Source: Athene noctua
Taxonomy: Eukaryota; Chordata; Aves; Strigiformes; Strigidae
Direction: 5' to 3'
DNA: 64,000 nt
NCBI RefSeq assembly: GCF_965140245.1
Contig: NC_134037.1
Coordinates: 251,037,431 to 251,101,430, forward strand
Both the position numbers and the translations under genes were made by a program. Below are positions 25,601 through 39,265 of the stretch, one piece after another (the stretch's first letter is position 1; each line of letters begins with the position of its first letter). The notes beneath the pieces were generated by a model that saw only the letters and a list, made by a program, of their open reading frames with translations, ran no database searches and was not told where the DNA came from.

Positions 25601-27383
25601 AACTTGTTCTGTGCTGCCTCATCAAGTCAAGAAGGCTGTAATTCTTTTCCCATTTGAAAAAAAAAAAAAAATTAGAATTCTTTGTTATCGAGTTGAATGG
25701 GGACACTTGTTCTCAGTAGTAAATCCAGGGTTTGAAAGAGCAAAAGAATCAGCATGATCTCAGATGGCATGAATGTAAAATACCTTGGGAAGAAAGGGAA
25801 GGAAAGATACAAAAGTCACCCTACATGATGAAAAGGTCCTGAAATAATGTCAGTATTACGCAATCTGGTTTCTGACCTTTCATGGTATAATAGTTTTGTT
25901 TGGCTGGGATTAGTGATCAGTGTGAGATTTCACCTTGACTCTGGTTGTTCTCTCGTACTTATGGGGATGCTGTATCTGAGTAAAGTTTTTCTTGTAAGAC
26001 ATAACTGGAAATGGTTAATAAATTATACATGAGCAAACATTTCTTGTTTTGTTTACTGAAAACCTGTAGACTGTGATCATTATTTACAACTAAAGCAGAA
26101 ATCATGCTTACCTGAAAACAAAACCTACTTCCTAATCTGAACATTTGCCTCCAGAGATTTAGACTCTGAACTGCCTGGTTGCAGTGGCTTAACTAAAATA
26201 GATTTTTATTGGAGTATTATTTACAAGAAAATTATTCCTTTAATTTGGTTTGGATTAGATTTCTGAGACTTGGGATAACAAATTTATTTTCAATTATGTA
26301 AGTACACAGTTAAAGTGCCAGAGAGTAGATGTTACTGTCTAATGTGTTTTTTAGCTTTACCAATATACCCTTACAATCCTTGAGAAATTCCATCAAAGAC
26401 CTATGGGTAGCTCTCAGAACTCTGTTGCACTTGGTCTTCACAATGAAATTATATATTTCCTAACCTCATTCTTAGAAATATTTGCAATGAAATATCCAAA
26501 GGTTTTTCAGATGCAAGTGGACACAAAAGGAATATATAGGCCCAAAAGGTAAAGATATTAAGCAAATAGAAATCAGACACAATAAAATCAGTGACTTGGA
26601 TTGACCTTCATAGTTCTTTGCACTAGAAGTAACAGATATATAGTAATATTAACAACAGTGTGGCAATTTTAAGATAGTCTATATTTTTTTATTCCAAGTG
26701 CACATTTTCTTAAATGTGATTTCCAACAGCAAACTATGATATGAATGAGTTTTGGTAACTTTTTAATGAATCTGTGTCAACTCATTAAATTATTCATGCA
26801 TCTTTTATTATTCCTAGCACATGCTCTCTTCAGTCTTTCTTTGGTCAGATCCAACACAACGAGGAAAAACAGCACCACAAGTAATAGTGAAACTGTCTTC
26901 TACTGATTATTGAGGTTTTTTCATTTAGGAAAAGCAAAAATACTAATTTCAAGATTATACAAAACAACTTTTCTCCTATAATCTGTAACAGCTATGTCAG
27001 GTTAAATTCAGCTTCCTATCATGTGTGCTTTGGTGAACTAAGCTGACTTTGAGAGAAAGGGGATCTTTTCCCACAGGATGGCATACATTTATACATGTTC
27101 CTTAGGTACAGTCCATGGTACAAATATAAACCACAAATACTGTCCTATTATATTTTACCTGACAGATTTGTTTCAAAAGGCACAACATATGTCAACATAG
27201 CTCAAACGATGGTACTACGTGATTTGACCAAAATACACTCTTTCTTAGAACAGAAAAAGATGACAAGTCAAATTCACTGAATCCATCCCCAAAACTTCTT
27301 TGAAAACTGTCTTTATAGTGTTTGAAATCTACGGAGAGTAAAGGATTCTGACTCCTGGAGTGATGTTTTGCTTTCCTTCATTC

Positions 27384-27404
27384 TTTTTTTTTTTTTTTTT
27401 TTTT
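27384..27404. repeat. poly(T) run of 21
   Basis: Uninterrupted thymines after CATTC. A simple repeat with no associated retroposon recognised. Confidence 0.9.
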
Positions 27405-29545
27405 AAGTCACTCCTGGTCAGTTACTAACTCATTGACATTTCTCAACTATCTAATTAAAATGTAGTCTATCTTATAATACTTGCAAATGTGACCTTCATT
27501 TGTATATTTTTGCTAGCTAGCATGTTTAATCAAATGTCACTAAGAACGCTAACCCACTTTTTTCTTTGTAACTTTTAATTACATTGTTTCAGTAGAAGTG
27601 TTCATTCTTCTACGCTTACAAAAATACGTGCCTTCATTCTGAAAACTGGATTATATCACTCTTCCTCCTCTATTTCTTAAACAGAAACGTATTTTCTGTC
27701 TTGTGCATACACATCAGTTTCATTTTAGATTGCTCGATGAAATTTAGCTTGGCAATAACCTGAGATGCAAGAATAGTAGGAAACTGTGTTGATAAGGTGT
27801 CCATATAGGGCATGCCTTTATGAGAACTACGATTGCTACTAACACAGCAAAATGTCAATAAATTATGTTTGCTTGATGAAATGAGATAAACTGTAACAAA
27901 ACCCCCCAACAGAACAAAATAAATAAAAGAGTGGAAGTCAGCAGATTTTTTCAAGAACTGGTTAATGCATCTGATCCACTTTTCCACATTTCTCACTGTG
28001 TGTGGCTGTCAGAGATTTCATTTTAGAGATGCCATGATATGCCAATTATTACTCAAAAAAACAGGCAATGCAACATAAGCAGATGATCATCAAAACCAAA
28101 CCAAATCAAACCAAAAGACTGAAACCTTCACCTGGAACTTTATTTTAAACATCTGGGATCCAGATGTCTACATTTGAGCTAGGGACGCTGGGTTCACTCT
28201 ACAGGTAATGAGGAGGAAGAGGAACATGGCATGTGATGTGATGAACATGCACAGTAAATGGCTATTTTTTTCCACAGACTTTACAAGGAGAGTAAGGTGA
28301 GTGTATCAGAGATGTCAACGTTTCAACTTGTTGAGATGTCAATTGTCTTAGTCTTCACATCAGAAATTAGTCATGCTTCATTTCTGTCTTTTCTGCTCAA
28401 AATATCCAATTGTTCTCAGAAGGAGTGAAGATCAAGAGGTTTGAATTGTTTTCGAAAGCAGCACTGGAGGATGATTTAGAAGCTGGATGTTGTCAAGGAA
28501 AATATGCTGGTGGTCTTCATCAGCCTTTTTCACCACAGATTTGATAGGACGGGAAAGCAAGAAAATTCATCTATTTAAGATAGTCTTTCCTTGGGGCAAA
28601 AAATTATTTTTTCCAGGACTTTGGCCAAAGTAAGTAAACCATCAATCCAAAAATTGTTCTGTTGAGCTTTTCAGTAGTCCAGTGTTTGAAGAAGATATAT
28701 AAACATACAATTTAAAAATCTCAGATAGCATCTCACTTTATAGAATTTGTTTTTCTCTTGGAAATTTGGTCATACAAGGCAGCAAATATGACAACACAGA
28801 ATACTATGGGCAAAAATGGAAAAAAAATTAGGGATATATTTTTGTTTTCTTTAAAGTAACAAAGGGAAAGTGCTTTGAAGACTTAAAGCATTGACTGAAA
28901 GATAGTAAAGAATATTTCCAGAGGCTATGAGCAAATGAATCAGTATCTTTGGAATATTGTACTGTTAAAGCTAATTTAAATATAATGAATTTTTACGTGG
29001 AATTATTTTGAATAATATAAAGATAATTTTGTAGAGTTAGTCATTGTTTCCCTGTCTACTGAAAAAACAACCTATTTTCCATCTTACTTCCACTTCATAC
29101 TCATAATGCAGCAAATAAATGACTCAATATATGCCCAATTATTCCCATTTTGCATCCAACATATAACATCCACCAGATCAAGCAAAATATACTTTAAAAC
29201 AGAACACTTTCAGCTACAGAATGTTTACAACTGCAGTTACAAAAATAATAAAAGTAATAATATATTCTAATTATGGAAGAACATTCATCCCAAGTAATTT
29301 TGAGAAAAGTGTTTTGAGATTATTGTTGTGTTTTTTCTATCAAAACACTTAATATATTCTCTTTCAAAACATGCTAATATAATATACAGGTTACAACTAG
29401 TTAGAGTGTGTTTCTACCATATCATAGGCTTCAAGCAGAGTGATTTTGTTCAGTGAATGCTTTGCACCTTTTCCACATTCACTGAAGTCATGCAATTAAA
29501 AGTGCTTTTCAGCTGTAAAAAATATAAAACTCTTCTTTGAAAACA

Positions 29546-29605
29546 TATGAACTTATTGATGGAAACTTTGAAGTTCTTATGAACGTATTGATGGAAAATT
29601 TAACT
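29546..29605. repeat. Two-copy tandem duplication, 32-bp unit
   Basis: TATGAACTTATTGATGGAAA and the following 12 bases are repeated directly as TATGAACGTATTGATGGAAA with a diverged end. This is a local replication-slip duplication with no coding meaning that I can see. Confidence 0.8.
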
Positions 29606-30939
29606 CCAAATACTACTGACAATACTTTAGCATATTTCATCTAGCTCAGTATTTACTACTTCTGTTTTGTGTACTCTTTAAGACCACAGATGTGTCTGAT
29701 ACTTTACCAATGTGTGGAATTTTTCTACCAGTTTGTCGAATAAAAAGGAGGCTTAGGTCAGCTTTGTCTGAAAAGATAACACTTAGAGCAGAGAGTGTAT
29801 ATAGCTGAGGGCATCATTACTCTCATGCCACACAAGAAAGAGAATGTAGAAATTTGCTTCTACATATCTTGTGATCTTTGGCCCGAAGTAGTAGTGCTAC
29901 TTACTAGGTGTAATTTGTAGGCATATATGAAGTGTCTTAAGACACCTAAGTGATTTTTATTTGTCAGGTTTTAGATATACTTCATTGTCTTACCTCTTCA
30001 GATACTTTTCATGCAATATTTTTCAGCTCAAATGTGACATGTAATCTCTACCAGAAAAGTATGGAGCGTTACTAATGCAAGATCCATAGATTAGCCTATA
30101 CTGAATGCTTTTTACTGAAATCTTAACTTATTTTCCCTGTGGCTGATGATCACCAGTGTGAGCTGTCAGCTCTGAATGTGAAGGGAGAACCAAGTACCAA
30201 AGGTCAACTATTTCAGCGCAAATCAATTAAAGTAATTAGATGGATAGAAATCCTTATTTATAACCCTTCCTTCCTACAATGATATGCATATCAATGTTAG
30301 GTGGACAAGAACAGATCAATCCACAGCAAAGTAGAAATTTGTAATTGACATTGTTAATATAAAATGCTTGATTAAATTATTAATACCATCATGAAAACTG
30401 AAGCAGTCAAAATATTAATAACCAGTGTGTAAAGAAAAATACCTGCTGATTTTCTTGGCAATGGAAATGCATTTACATTTGTAAAAACCATGTTCTTTTA
30501 GCTACTTCATCAGAAAAGTATAATATAGGATGTTGTTCACTTTTCAGGCAGGATTTGAAACACATCCTCAACTAACTTGAAAATACCTGCTTGTCGTCTG
30601 CTGCTCGAACAGAAGCTTTGGTACTGCCTTAAAACTACCAGATGTTGCTTTCAAATGCGACATTTGTGCTTTCTCCTACGTCCTTCAAACAAGGAATTAG
30701 CTTCACATAGACATCTTTATTGCTAACATATCACATTCCCCCCAAACTACACCTGAAATCTTGCTCTTTTTTGGTGATGGTAGTGCATTCAGGCCAGATG
30801 GATAGTTGGTGTGAGAGTTACTGCTTCGTATTTTCTTGTGCACTCATCAGATGACTACTTTGCTCTGTTTTACACAGTAAACTTGCTAGCAAAGACTACG
30901 TGTCTTTGCTTGCACTTTTACCCATCAGTAAAACAGGAC

Positions 30940-31380
30940 CCCTGCAACCATGGATCATACCCCAGCAGCAGCAGCACTGACTCCAGACTGGTGTCCTATG
31001 GTGTCACTGGGCTGAAATGGGGCTCTGAGCCATAGGCAGAGTGGGGAGATGCCCTGGAGAGGCCAAGTAGGATTATTCAAGCTTAGCAGGACCCTCATGG
31101 CCCTGACAGCAACCTCCCTTCCCAGCAAAGTGTGCCTCACACCCTGCAGAGACCTCACGTCAGCAGGGACCTGCCATGGAATAGTTTAGTTGCTGTGGGA
31201 CAGCACAGGGCTATTTTAAGAGCCAGAAAGCCAGGGCAAAGCCAGGGCTGATACAGGAACATGGCATGGGAGGCTTGGGGCTGGGGTGGTGGGATTCAGG
31301 CCACCCATGAGGAGGCCTGGCAGGCTGTGGGCAAGGTGATTTCAAGTCTGACCAACTCCTGTGGTTTACATGTTACAATT
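30940..31380. other. GC-rich intronic patch, unknown
   Basis: About 400 bp clearly richer in GC than its surroundings, directly before a CR1 copy. It contains CAGCAGCAGCAGC near 30964 and many AGCCAGGGC-like words (31225-31250). No coding domain, promoter or repeat family was recognised. It could be the diverged remains of a retroelement. Confidence 0.4.
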
Positions 31381-31406
31381 AGAAGCACAATTTTGACTAT
31401 GATCTT

Positions 31407-32158
31407 AGAATCATAAAATCATTTAGGTTGGAAAAGACTAAGATCATCAAGTCCAATCATTAACCATTGTCCAATCATTGGCAGTGTTAACTGACAAGTC
31501 CACCACTAAACCATGTCCCTAAACACCACATCTACACATCTTTTAAATACCTTCAGGGGTGGTGACTCAACCAATTCCCTGGGCAGCCTGTTCCAAAGCT
31601 TTACAACCCTTTCGGTGAAGAAATTCTTCTTAATATCCAATCTAACTTCCCCTGGCACAACTTGTGGCCATTTCCTCTTGTCCTATCACTTGTTACTTGG
31701 GAAAAGAGACTGACACCCACCTGGCTACAACCTCCTTTCAGGTAGCTGTAGAGGGCAATGAGGTCTCCCCTCAGCCTCCTCTTCTCCAGGCTAAACAACC
31801 CCAGCTCCCTCAGACACTCCTCACAAGACTTGTACTCTGGACCCTTCACTGGCTTTGTTGCCCTTCTCTGGACATGCTTCAGCACCTCATTGTCCTCCTT
31901 GTAGTGAGGGGCCCAAAGCTGAACACAGTATTAGAGGTGCGCCCTCACCAGTGCTGAGTACAGGGGTAAGATCAGCCCCAGTCCTGCTCGTCACACTATT
32001 TCTCATACAAACGAGGATACTATTGGCCTTCCTGGCCACCTGGGGCACACTGCTGGCTCATATTTAGCTGGCTGTCAACTAACACCCCCAGGTTCTTTTC
32101 TGCCAGGCAACTTTACAGCCACTCTTCCCCAAGCTTGTGTTGCGTGGAGTTGTTGTGA
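31407..32158 (-). mobile_element. CR1 LINE 3' fragment, 750 bp
   Basis: Minus-oriented CR1. On the plus strand it starts AGAATCATAAAATCATTTAG and GGTTGGAAAAGAC (3' end), passes GGGCAGCCTGTTCCAAAGC and CTCAGCCTCCTCTTCTCCAG, and ends at CTTGTGTTGCGTGGAGTTGT. The open frames here on either strand, such as 31601-31885 (-), are remnants or shadows of the element. Confidence 0.96.
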
Positions 32159-34997
32159 TAAGATCTTTGCCATTAAAATGCAGATTTAGTAACAAAATAC
32201 TGAAAACAAAAAAATTAATTAGAGTATATGTATACAAATGAAAATTGTGTTCATTTGAAAAGAAAGGAGGCTACTGCTTCAGGTTCACATCACCAGGCAG
32301 AGCTTTCATCAAGGCATAAGCACACTTCACCAATCAAACAGCCTCTCTGTCTTCAAACCTACATGGACAGGAAGAACTGAAAGTTAAGAAAAATTAGCCA
32401 CTTATTTAAGGGAAACAGATGGAAAAACTTTTAAGAGCATATTATTACTTTATATACATCATAACAAGTGTAGATATGTTTTTTATCTTTGGATGAAAGA
32501 ATCCGTGGCATTTTTCATCAAAGTATGGAAGTACCATGAACAACAAAGTCCTAAGGGTTTCCTAAATAATGAAAGACTAATATAGATTTCTGAGAGATCA
32601 TGTATTAGTAAGATAGAAAAACTAGAACTTGACAAGTTTATGTAATCTACAAATTAATATTCGTTTGGAGAGGTAACAGCTGTATAGTGTATGACTTGTT
32701 TAAACTATTGTGCAAAATTTTTTTTTATTGTAAAGGAATGTCCACAGTTTGGAAGCTGTGCAAGTAAACAGAGATCTAATTAACATTCAGTGCAATGAGC
32801 ACAACAGCAAAAAATCCTAACAGTGAATAATTAAAATAATCCACTAAAAGTCTGTCAATACACATTAAGTTTTTGAGAATGATCAATTTTACTGTGACAG
32901 AAATTTGAGGAGAAGGTTTTGATTAGCACAAAGACATTTATGATTCACAGCTAAAGTAAAGTTTTCTTTATATTGCAAAGTTAATTAAAAGTTACGGTAG
33001 GATAATGTAAGATTTTCTATTCCCTGTGATACACATTCTTAGATACTATCGCAATTCTGTGTGTTTATGTGTCCAGTAGAAGCAGACAGTCTTTCATCCC
33101 CCTTAAAATATCTATCTTCTGGTTCAAAACTTTTTTTTGGGGAGGGGGCAGCTAATGTATTCTTCCCTTCCCTTGGGTCCTTTCCTAGTTCTCTGTGGTT
33201 TGATTTAGTGTTCACTAAATATTTTACAGTGCATTTTCCACCTTGGCTTGCATCTTTGAGACATTTATGTGGCTTAGTCTTCCCTTAGGAATCCTATGAA
33301 TTAATCACGGATGTATTGTTGGTGTAAACAGCTATTGCTAGCAGTTAAATAATCCTTATACACAGAATGAAATTCACTATTGTGCTCTGGACAAGTATCT
33401 GGCAAAGCACTTCTTAAGCCTTTCTGAGTATTTAAAGTGGCACATAGATCTCCAGACTGTTAAGGGGGGTAAGATTTTTTGTTGCTTCTGAAGTATTTTC
33501 AAAAATAATAAAGCAAATTCAAATAATCCACTTTGTTATAATGGACATTATTTCACTGTCCTCCTGCATGGAAACAACAATTCCATGAAAAGGTACATCC
33601 TGAAGCTCGTCTCTTGGTTTGTTGTTTTTTTTTTTTGGTTGGTTGGTTGGTTGGTTGGGTTTTTTTTGTCTGAGATGTGCTAATAGAGGTGAAAACATGC
33701 AAAATTCTTCCAGTCTTTGCTATGAAATAAATTAGAGTGCACTGTTCCGGGATAGGTATTCACATAAGGTAAATCCACAAAACAAACATATCACCATGCT
33801 ATTTTTCCTAAATTGCAAACAACTTTGTTGTACTAAATCCTTAATATTCCACAGTCTCTTCATGTGATTCTTAGTTGTTCTCCTCGGTGCTCATAGTGTC
33901 TGTTTTTAACCACAGGATCTGGTGCCTGCTGATGTGCATTTCCAACTATAAGCCTGTTCTGGTGGTGAGTCTGGTACCCTCAACGAAGTATTTGCAAATT
34001 CAAAGGAAAGTCAGCTGTTCATACAGTACTTGATAATGGAAAAAAGAGTGGCTGTACAGCGGATTTCCAACAAAGTGTGATTTATTTAAAAATAATAATA
34101 GGAGTACTGACACAATTCCCTAACACAACTGTTTTGTTACCCAGATAAAGCAAAAAGTGCAGATTAATACAGAGCTACCTAGGGGTTTACTAAACTTCAG
34201 AAACACGATGATTTTAATTTACAAGTTCAGCAACAGATTTTATGGATTTGGGCCAAAAAAACAATTTATCAAATTTTATCTAACTCAGAACTTCAGCAAA
34301 ATAGTCCTAAATAGTACGTCCATCAAATACTTCTAGAAGTTACAGTCAGAAAAGACCTAACTTTGGCAAAATGATGCCATATAAAGGTGAAAAAAGGACT
34401 TTAAGTTATGACAGGATGAAATATTAAGGCAATATTTATGGTTCTGTTTGCATGCAGAGAGATAACTTTCAAAGTCTGATTAATTACTACAGGTAAGAAA
34501 GACCAGAAAATTGACTATAAACTCAAAATAATACTTTAAAATATTTGATAAGATTTTTAAAGGAATATAGATGTCCAGAATTTAGTCCCATTTTCAAAAA
34601 ATTATTTAAACACACAGAGTCTCATCTTAAAGTGCTGATGTATATAGTGGGTTTGGGACTGCGAAGATTTCTCTGCCCCAGTCCCCTGAAGCCAGGCTGG
34701 TGTGGTCCTGTGACACCAGGTTCGTGCAGTAGCAAGGCTAGGCTTTTATCCCTAGTATAGACACACAGACACATGCAAACTCTGCAGTCAATGCCGCACA
34801 TCAGTGGATTAACACAAACAGGTCAGTGCCTCTACGGGCAGCACCTACACACCAGCAGAATAGGTGTTAACCTCACCTAGGAAAAAGTTCAGAACAGGTA
34901 TTAATGGGAAGGCAATACAGAACGAGACAAGCAGGGGCATGGCATGGCAAGATGTGTGTACTAACCAGCAGTTTATCTGTACCCAGCTGCCCTTTTT
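32159..34997. other. CNTN5 long 5' intron, no gene seen
   Basis: AT-rich intron with one TTGG-rich tract (33620-33668) and no recognised gene. A minus-strand GTGAGG donor-like site occurs near 34874, without an exon I can defend. Confidence 0.6.
33620..33668 (+). repeat. T-rich and TTGG repeat, six GG runs
   Basis: A T run followed by six GG runs spaced by TT (33637-33659), then a second T run. The plus strand is the template strand of CNTN5. The spacing fits a two-tetrad G-quadruplex; this is an inference from the motif only. Confidence 0.85.
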
Positions 34998-35692
34998 ATC
35001 ACAGAACCACAGAAGAGTTGAGGTTGGAAGGGACCTCTGGAGGTCATCAAGTACAACCCCCCTGGTACAGCAGGGCCATCTAGAGCTGGTTGCCCAGGAC
35101 AATGTCCAGACAGCTTTTCAATGTCTTCAAGGAGGGACTGGGGACCCAGTCCTTGGTCATCCTCACAGTAAAAATGTGTTTCCTGATGTTCAGAGGGAAC
35201 CTCCTGTGTTTCACTTGACGCCCATTGCCTCTGGTCCTGGTCCTGGGCACCACTGAAGAAAGCCTGGCTCCTTCCTCTTTGCACCCTCCCTTCAGCTGTT
35301 TATAGACATTGATAAGATCCCCCTGAGCCTTCCCTCCTCCAGGCTGAACAGCCCCGCTGTCTCAGCCTCTCCTCACAGGAGAGAGGCCCCAGACCCTTCA
35401 TCACCTTTATGGCACTTTGTAGAACTCTCTCCAGTATGTCCATGTCTCTTGTACTGGGGAGTCCAGAACTAGACACAGTCCTTCAGCTGTGGCCTCACCA
35501 GTGCTAAGTAGAGGGGAAGGACCACCTCCCTCCACGTGCTGGCAATGCTTTCTTGTGCAGCCCAGGTTACCATTGGCCCTTCTCAGCAACGGTCCATTGC
35601 TGCTCATGTTCAATCTGACATCCACCAGGACTCCCAGGTCCTTTTCTGCAAGGCTGCTTCCCAGCTGCGTGCCCCCCAGCATATGGGACAAT
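34998..35692 (-). mobile_element. CR1 LINE 3' part
   Basis: Minus-oriented CR1. On the plus strand it begins ATCACAGAACCACAGAAGAG and GTTGGAAGGGACCTCTGGAG, passes CTCCAGGCTGAACAGCCCCG and CAGTGCTAAGTAGAGGGG, and ends near GTGCCCCCCAGCATATG. The reverse frames here are relics of the element. It probably belonged with the 36000-36420 fragment as one insertion. Confidence 0.95.
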
Positions 35693-35999
35693 AGTACCTT
35701 AATTGCAAGTCTATATTTCTCAGGTCTTTTGAGAGTTCAGTGAGAACATGAAGATAGATATTAAATCTTAATCCTAGAATAAACATATGTATACAGAATA
35801 CTTTGCTGTCAAAGATCAAAAGCATCAGCGTTTTGTGTAATGGGATTTAACATAGGGCAGAAATGAGTTTTTCAATGTGGGAGTAATATTAATTAATGTT
35901 AGAAACCTAATTATCTGCTTAATTAATATTAGCTGCTTTCCAGATAGGTGATCTCCAACATACACTGACTGGTGCCTGGGGTTGTTTCTCACCAAGTGC
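35693..35999. other. Non-CR1 AT-rich segment between two CR1 pieces
   Basis: About 300 bp that does not read as CR1 and has a different composition, including TTAATTAATGTT and TTAATTAATATT. It sits where CR1 3'-coding sequence would be expected. It may be a later insertion or deletion-plus-insertion, or simply the spacer between two separate CR1 copies. Confidence 0.45.
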
Positions 36000-36420
36000 T
36001 TCCCCTTGCTGAGGTTTCTGTCATCCCATTTCTCCAGCATGTTGAGTTCTTTCTGGATGCTGGCATGACCCTATGGCATTATCAGACACTCACCATGGTT
36101 TTCTGTCATCTGCAAACTTGCTGAGGGTACACTCTGCCTCATCATACAGATCATTAAAGACATAAAATTGGACTGGAAGCAGTATTGATCCCTGTGGTAC
36201 ACCGCTAGTTACTGGACTCCAATTAGACTTTGCACAGCTGATCACCACCCTCTGGGCCTGGCCATTCAGCCAGTTTTCAACCTACCTCACTGCCTGATCA
36301 TCTAGCCCATACATCAGTAGCTTCTCTAGGAGGATCTTAAGGACACAGTGTCAAAGGTTTCCTGAAGTCCAGATAGACAATAGCCACTGCTCTCTGCTCA
36401 TCTACCAGCCATGATCCCTG
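36000..36420 (-). mobile_element. CR1 LINE, internal coding part
   Basis: Minus-oriented CR1 ORF2 region read in reverse on the plus strand: TCTGCAAACTTGCTGAGGGT, CCCTGTGGTACACCGCTAG, CATTCAGCCAGTTTTCAACC and AGTGTCAAAGGTTTCCTGAA are standard CR1 landmarks. This stretch lies upstream of the 34998-35692 piece in CR1 order and has the same orientation, consistent with a single interrupted element. The 5' limit is uncertain. Confidence 0.88.
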
Positions 36421-39070
36421 GAATAATCTCCTGTCCTCTCTGTTTTCCCAGATTTGTTCCTCCTTGACCTACCTTCATCTCTTCCTTTCTCTGCATTTGG
36501 TTCTTCTCAGAAACGTCTCCTAGCGGCTATATCTCTGACTCCCCTTAAATATCCCATAGGTTTGCTCTTTCCTATGAGACCCATGATGATCTTGATTTGC
36601 TCCTTATCAGTTACAGTGTTCTGACTGAGACTTTCCATGAATACACCTGAGAGGTTCCTTCAGTGGCCCATCAGTCAGTAACTTGAGACATTGCTTCTGT
36701 TCTCTTCAATAAGGTTTATGTATCTAGGTGTTTAATTTTATACTTTTCCCATGTCTTGTACTAGTGTTGTAATGATAGACCAGACAGCCTTGCATTCCAC
36801 ATATCATTACAGCTCATGTAAGTGCAGTGTATTTCCCTGGAAAGTATCTAAGAGAAATAGCCCAACCAATATTACTCTAATTTCTTTTTCAGATGCTCTT
36901 GTCTTCTCCATTCACTATAGTGGGGCCTAGGGAGACTAGGCTTCATGAATGTAGCCTTTGGGTATATTATCTTTATTCTCAGTGAAAGTCAATGGCACCT
37001 ATGTACCTCAATCAGATTTAAAAGTTAGACTTAGATAGTTAGACTCAGGCTATTTATAATCATTCTACCTTTCCAATATCTTTCAGAAAACTGAAGGATC
37101 ATTTTAAAGGCTTTATAAGTATCAGTAGCATATAGGTGTTGTATATATTTATGGCAATTAATTATTATTATTATTAAATATATATATATATACAATATAA
37201 AGAGGTTAGTATCTCTGAGAAAACCAGACAAAGTATTGTATAGATTTCCAGTGACTGAGAATAGTTAACACATGAGAAGGCAAATGAGTTACACCAAAAA
37301 ACTGGCAGATTATAACTGCTTTACATATTTTACATACAACTAAGAGATCTCAACATTAAAAACAGACCTCACAATTTTATCCTACACAGTGTTTGAAGGA
37401 GGATGGAGGTCTGAAGTCTCAACTGAAGACTCACAGTCAAAATGTTTTATCAATTAGTATAATGCAGTCCAACAAAATGCCCTGTAACATCATCCCATCC
37501 AGCAGTGGGCAGTCACACACCTCTTTCTAGACTAGTCAATGATTTATGATAGCCCCAAGGAAATTATCCTGACTGCTTTGTCTAGTCTTTTCATAAAGAC
37601 ATCAGAAAGAATTCCTATAAGGAATTAACAAGAAGAAATACATGATATAATTATAAAGTTAGAACCAAAGCATGTTTTCCCATTATTAACAGCAACAACA
37701 AGTCTAAAGAGAAAATTACATCAGCAAGCAACAGTATTGTAAATTTGCATGCAGGATTGTAATAAAATGTATAAATGCATTAGAGCCATCTATGTGGGAA
37801 ACAAATAATCTGCAAACATTGGCACTATAACAGATGTAATGGGATTACAGTTGGAACCAGTACTGAAACACCATGACAGACAAATTTAGTCCCCATATGT
37901 ACATCAAGTGAATAAGCAATGAAAATGTAAAATACAGCAGAGAAAAATCAGCACAATTGATTTTAGAAGTCACCACAAAGGACTTTTCTAAGGCAATCAG
38001 AAACATCTATTACATTTCAAAGTAGCATTAGTTTGCCAAGCACTTAGGGGAGTATACATGGGCAACTATAAGAAAAGACTTGTCACGTCTTGAATTGTTT
38101 TGGGTTTATTGCTGATTTCCATTTCAAAAAGTAGTTGCCATTTTATAGACATGAAATACAGCAGGAATTTTTAAGTAAGGAAGATTTTGAAATCAAACAA
38201 GAATGTCTAAAATGTAGATACCTTTCCAGGAGAATTTATAGTAGTTCTTTTTGCTACAATGTAATTCAATGCTGTCATATAAGTAAATTTTTAAGTATGA
38301 ATAGCACAGAACAGAAAGATTTATTCTAAATCATCTAGTTGGTGTATAGATCTTTACTTTACACACTTAAACACAGTGTGACTCTTTTGAAGTCTGAGGT
38401 TACAGCTTTTATTTCAAAAACCTCTGTATAAAGCTATTGAATCAATAAGCCTTGTCATTTCAAGGGAATTTGCATTTTGAGGGTTTTATGTTCCTATCTA
38501 AGGTTTTGCATTACTAAATGACAATGAATGTCAATCATTACAATAGAGAAAGTATCCTTGCTTACAGAAATTTCCCTTCCTTTGACATAATAATGTCCAT
38601 AGAACTGTTATTCTGGGAGATTTCAGCCAGTGTAGCAGTCAGACAAGACCTATCAGTCACCAGTAGGAAGGGCAAATTTTGGGATACACTTCCAGATGCA
38701 TGGCTTCCAGAGCCAAAATATTTCTAACCAATTTTTATGGAAAAGAGCTTGAAGGAAAAAAGGCTACAATACCTACTAATGAAGCATATGGGAAATCCTG
38801 TTTTGCGATAACATACCAAAATATTATTTTCTCAGTGCCCATCTCTATTTGTCCCCAAAGCAGGTTGTATCTGTGGACCTCATTTGTCAAGAAAGTCAAC
38901 TTCATGTAATTCTTTTTTATTTGTCTTCAGACTGGAGTCCACAGATCTATGGTGATGGAGCCTCCACCATACTGCATACACTGGTTACCTAGGGCACTAT
39001 TCTCACACTTTGTCCTCTTAATTTTAGAATGAAAACCCTATGTTTTTATTATATTATATTTGTGTGTGTA
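36421..39070. other. CNTN5 long 5' intron, no gene seen
   Basis: The beginning (36421-36700) is C/T-rich and may be more of the diverged CR1, but I could not match it. The remainder is AT-rich intron with a TAT/TA simple repeat near 37160-37192. Nothing else was recognised. Confidence 0.55.
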
Positions 39071-39265
39071 ATTTGCAATCGATGTTGTCTTCTAAACATT
39101 CAGAGGTTTCTGTTCTAAGACCTCTGAACATCTATACAGCCCATAGGTAAATTTTAGAATTGTCACCATCGCTCTGTGTATCCAGTTTTCAAAATTTTGT
39201 AAACTCTCCTAGAACAAGGTTTTCACTGAAAGGTTAAGGAATGTTTTAAATTACTAAGTGGGCTT
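39071..39265 (+). repeat. Left arm of a diverged inverted repeat
   Basis: This arm matches the reverse complement of 40955-41150 over most of its length with scattered substitutions. Shared blocks include TGTTGTCTTCTAAACA, CAGCCCATAGGTAAATTT, CTCTGTGTAT, AACTCTCCTAGA and AAGGTTTTCACTGAAAGGT. It is probably a dispersed repeat present in opposite orientations, but I do not know the family. Confidence 0.85.

Larger units (their letters stand above)
22659..30939. other. CNTN5 long 5' intron, 8 kb without recognised elements
   Basis: AT-rich intron. It holds a 21-nt T run (27384-27404), an A run near 25657-25670, CCAAA-rich low-complexity sequence near 28090-28115 and a short tandem duplication (29546-29605). 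Several strong-looking minus-strand splice donors occur (for example near 26109 and 29990) but none has an adjoining convincing exon. No CR1 was seen. Confidence 0.6.

Noticed and set aside
25959..26144. Minus-strand Met frame ending at a TTTTCAG|GTAAGC donor as the missing signal-peptide exon
   Set aside because: The Met-led frame meets the donor in phase 0, while the next exon needs phase 1; the phase-1 frame has a stop just upstream.
34845..35256. Overlapping 85- and 130-codon frames on opposite strands
   Set aside because: The 130-codon frame overlaps the reverse strand of a CR1 3' end from 34998 on; neither has domain support.
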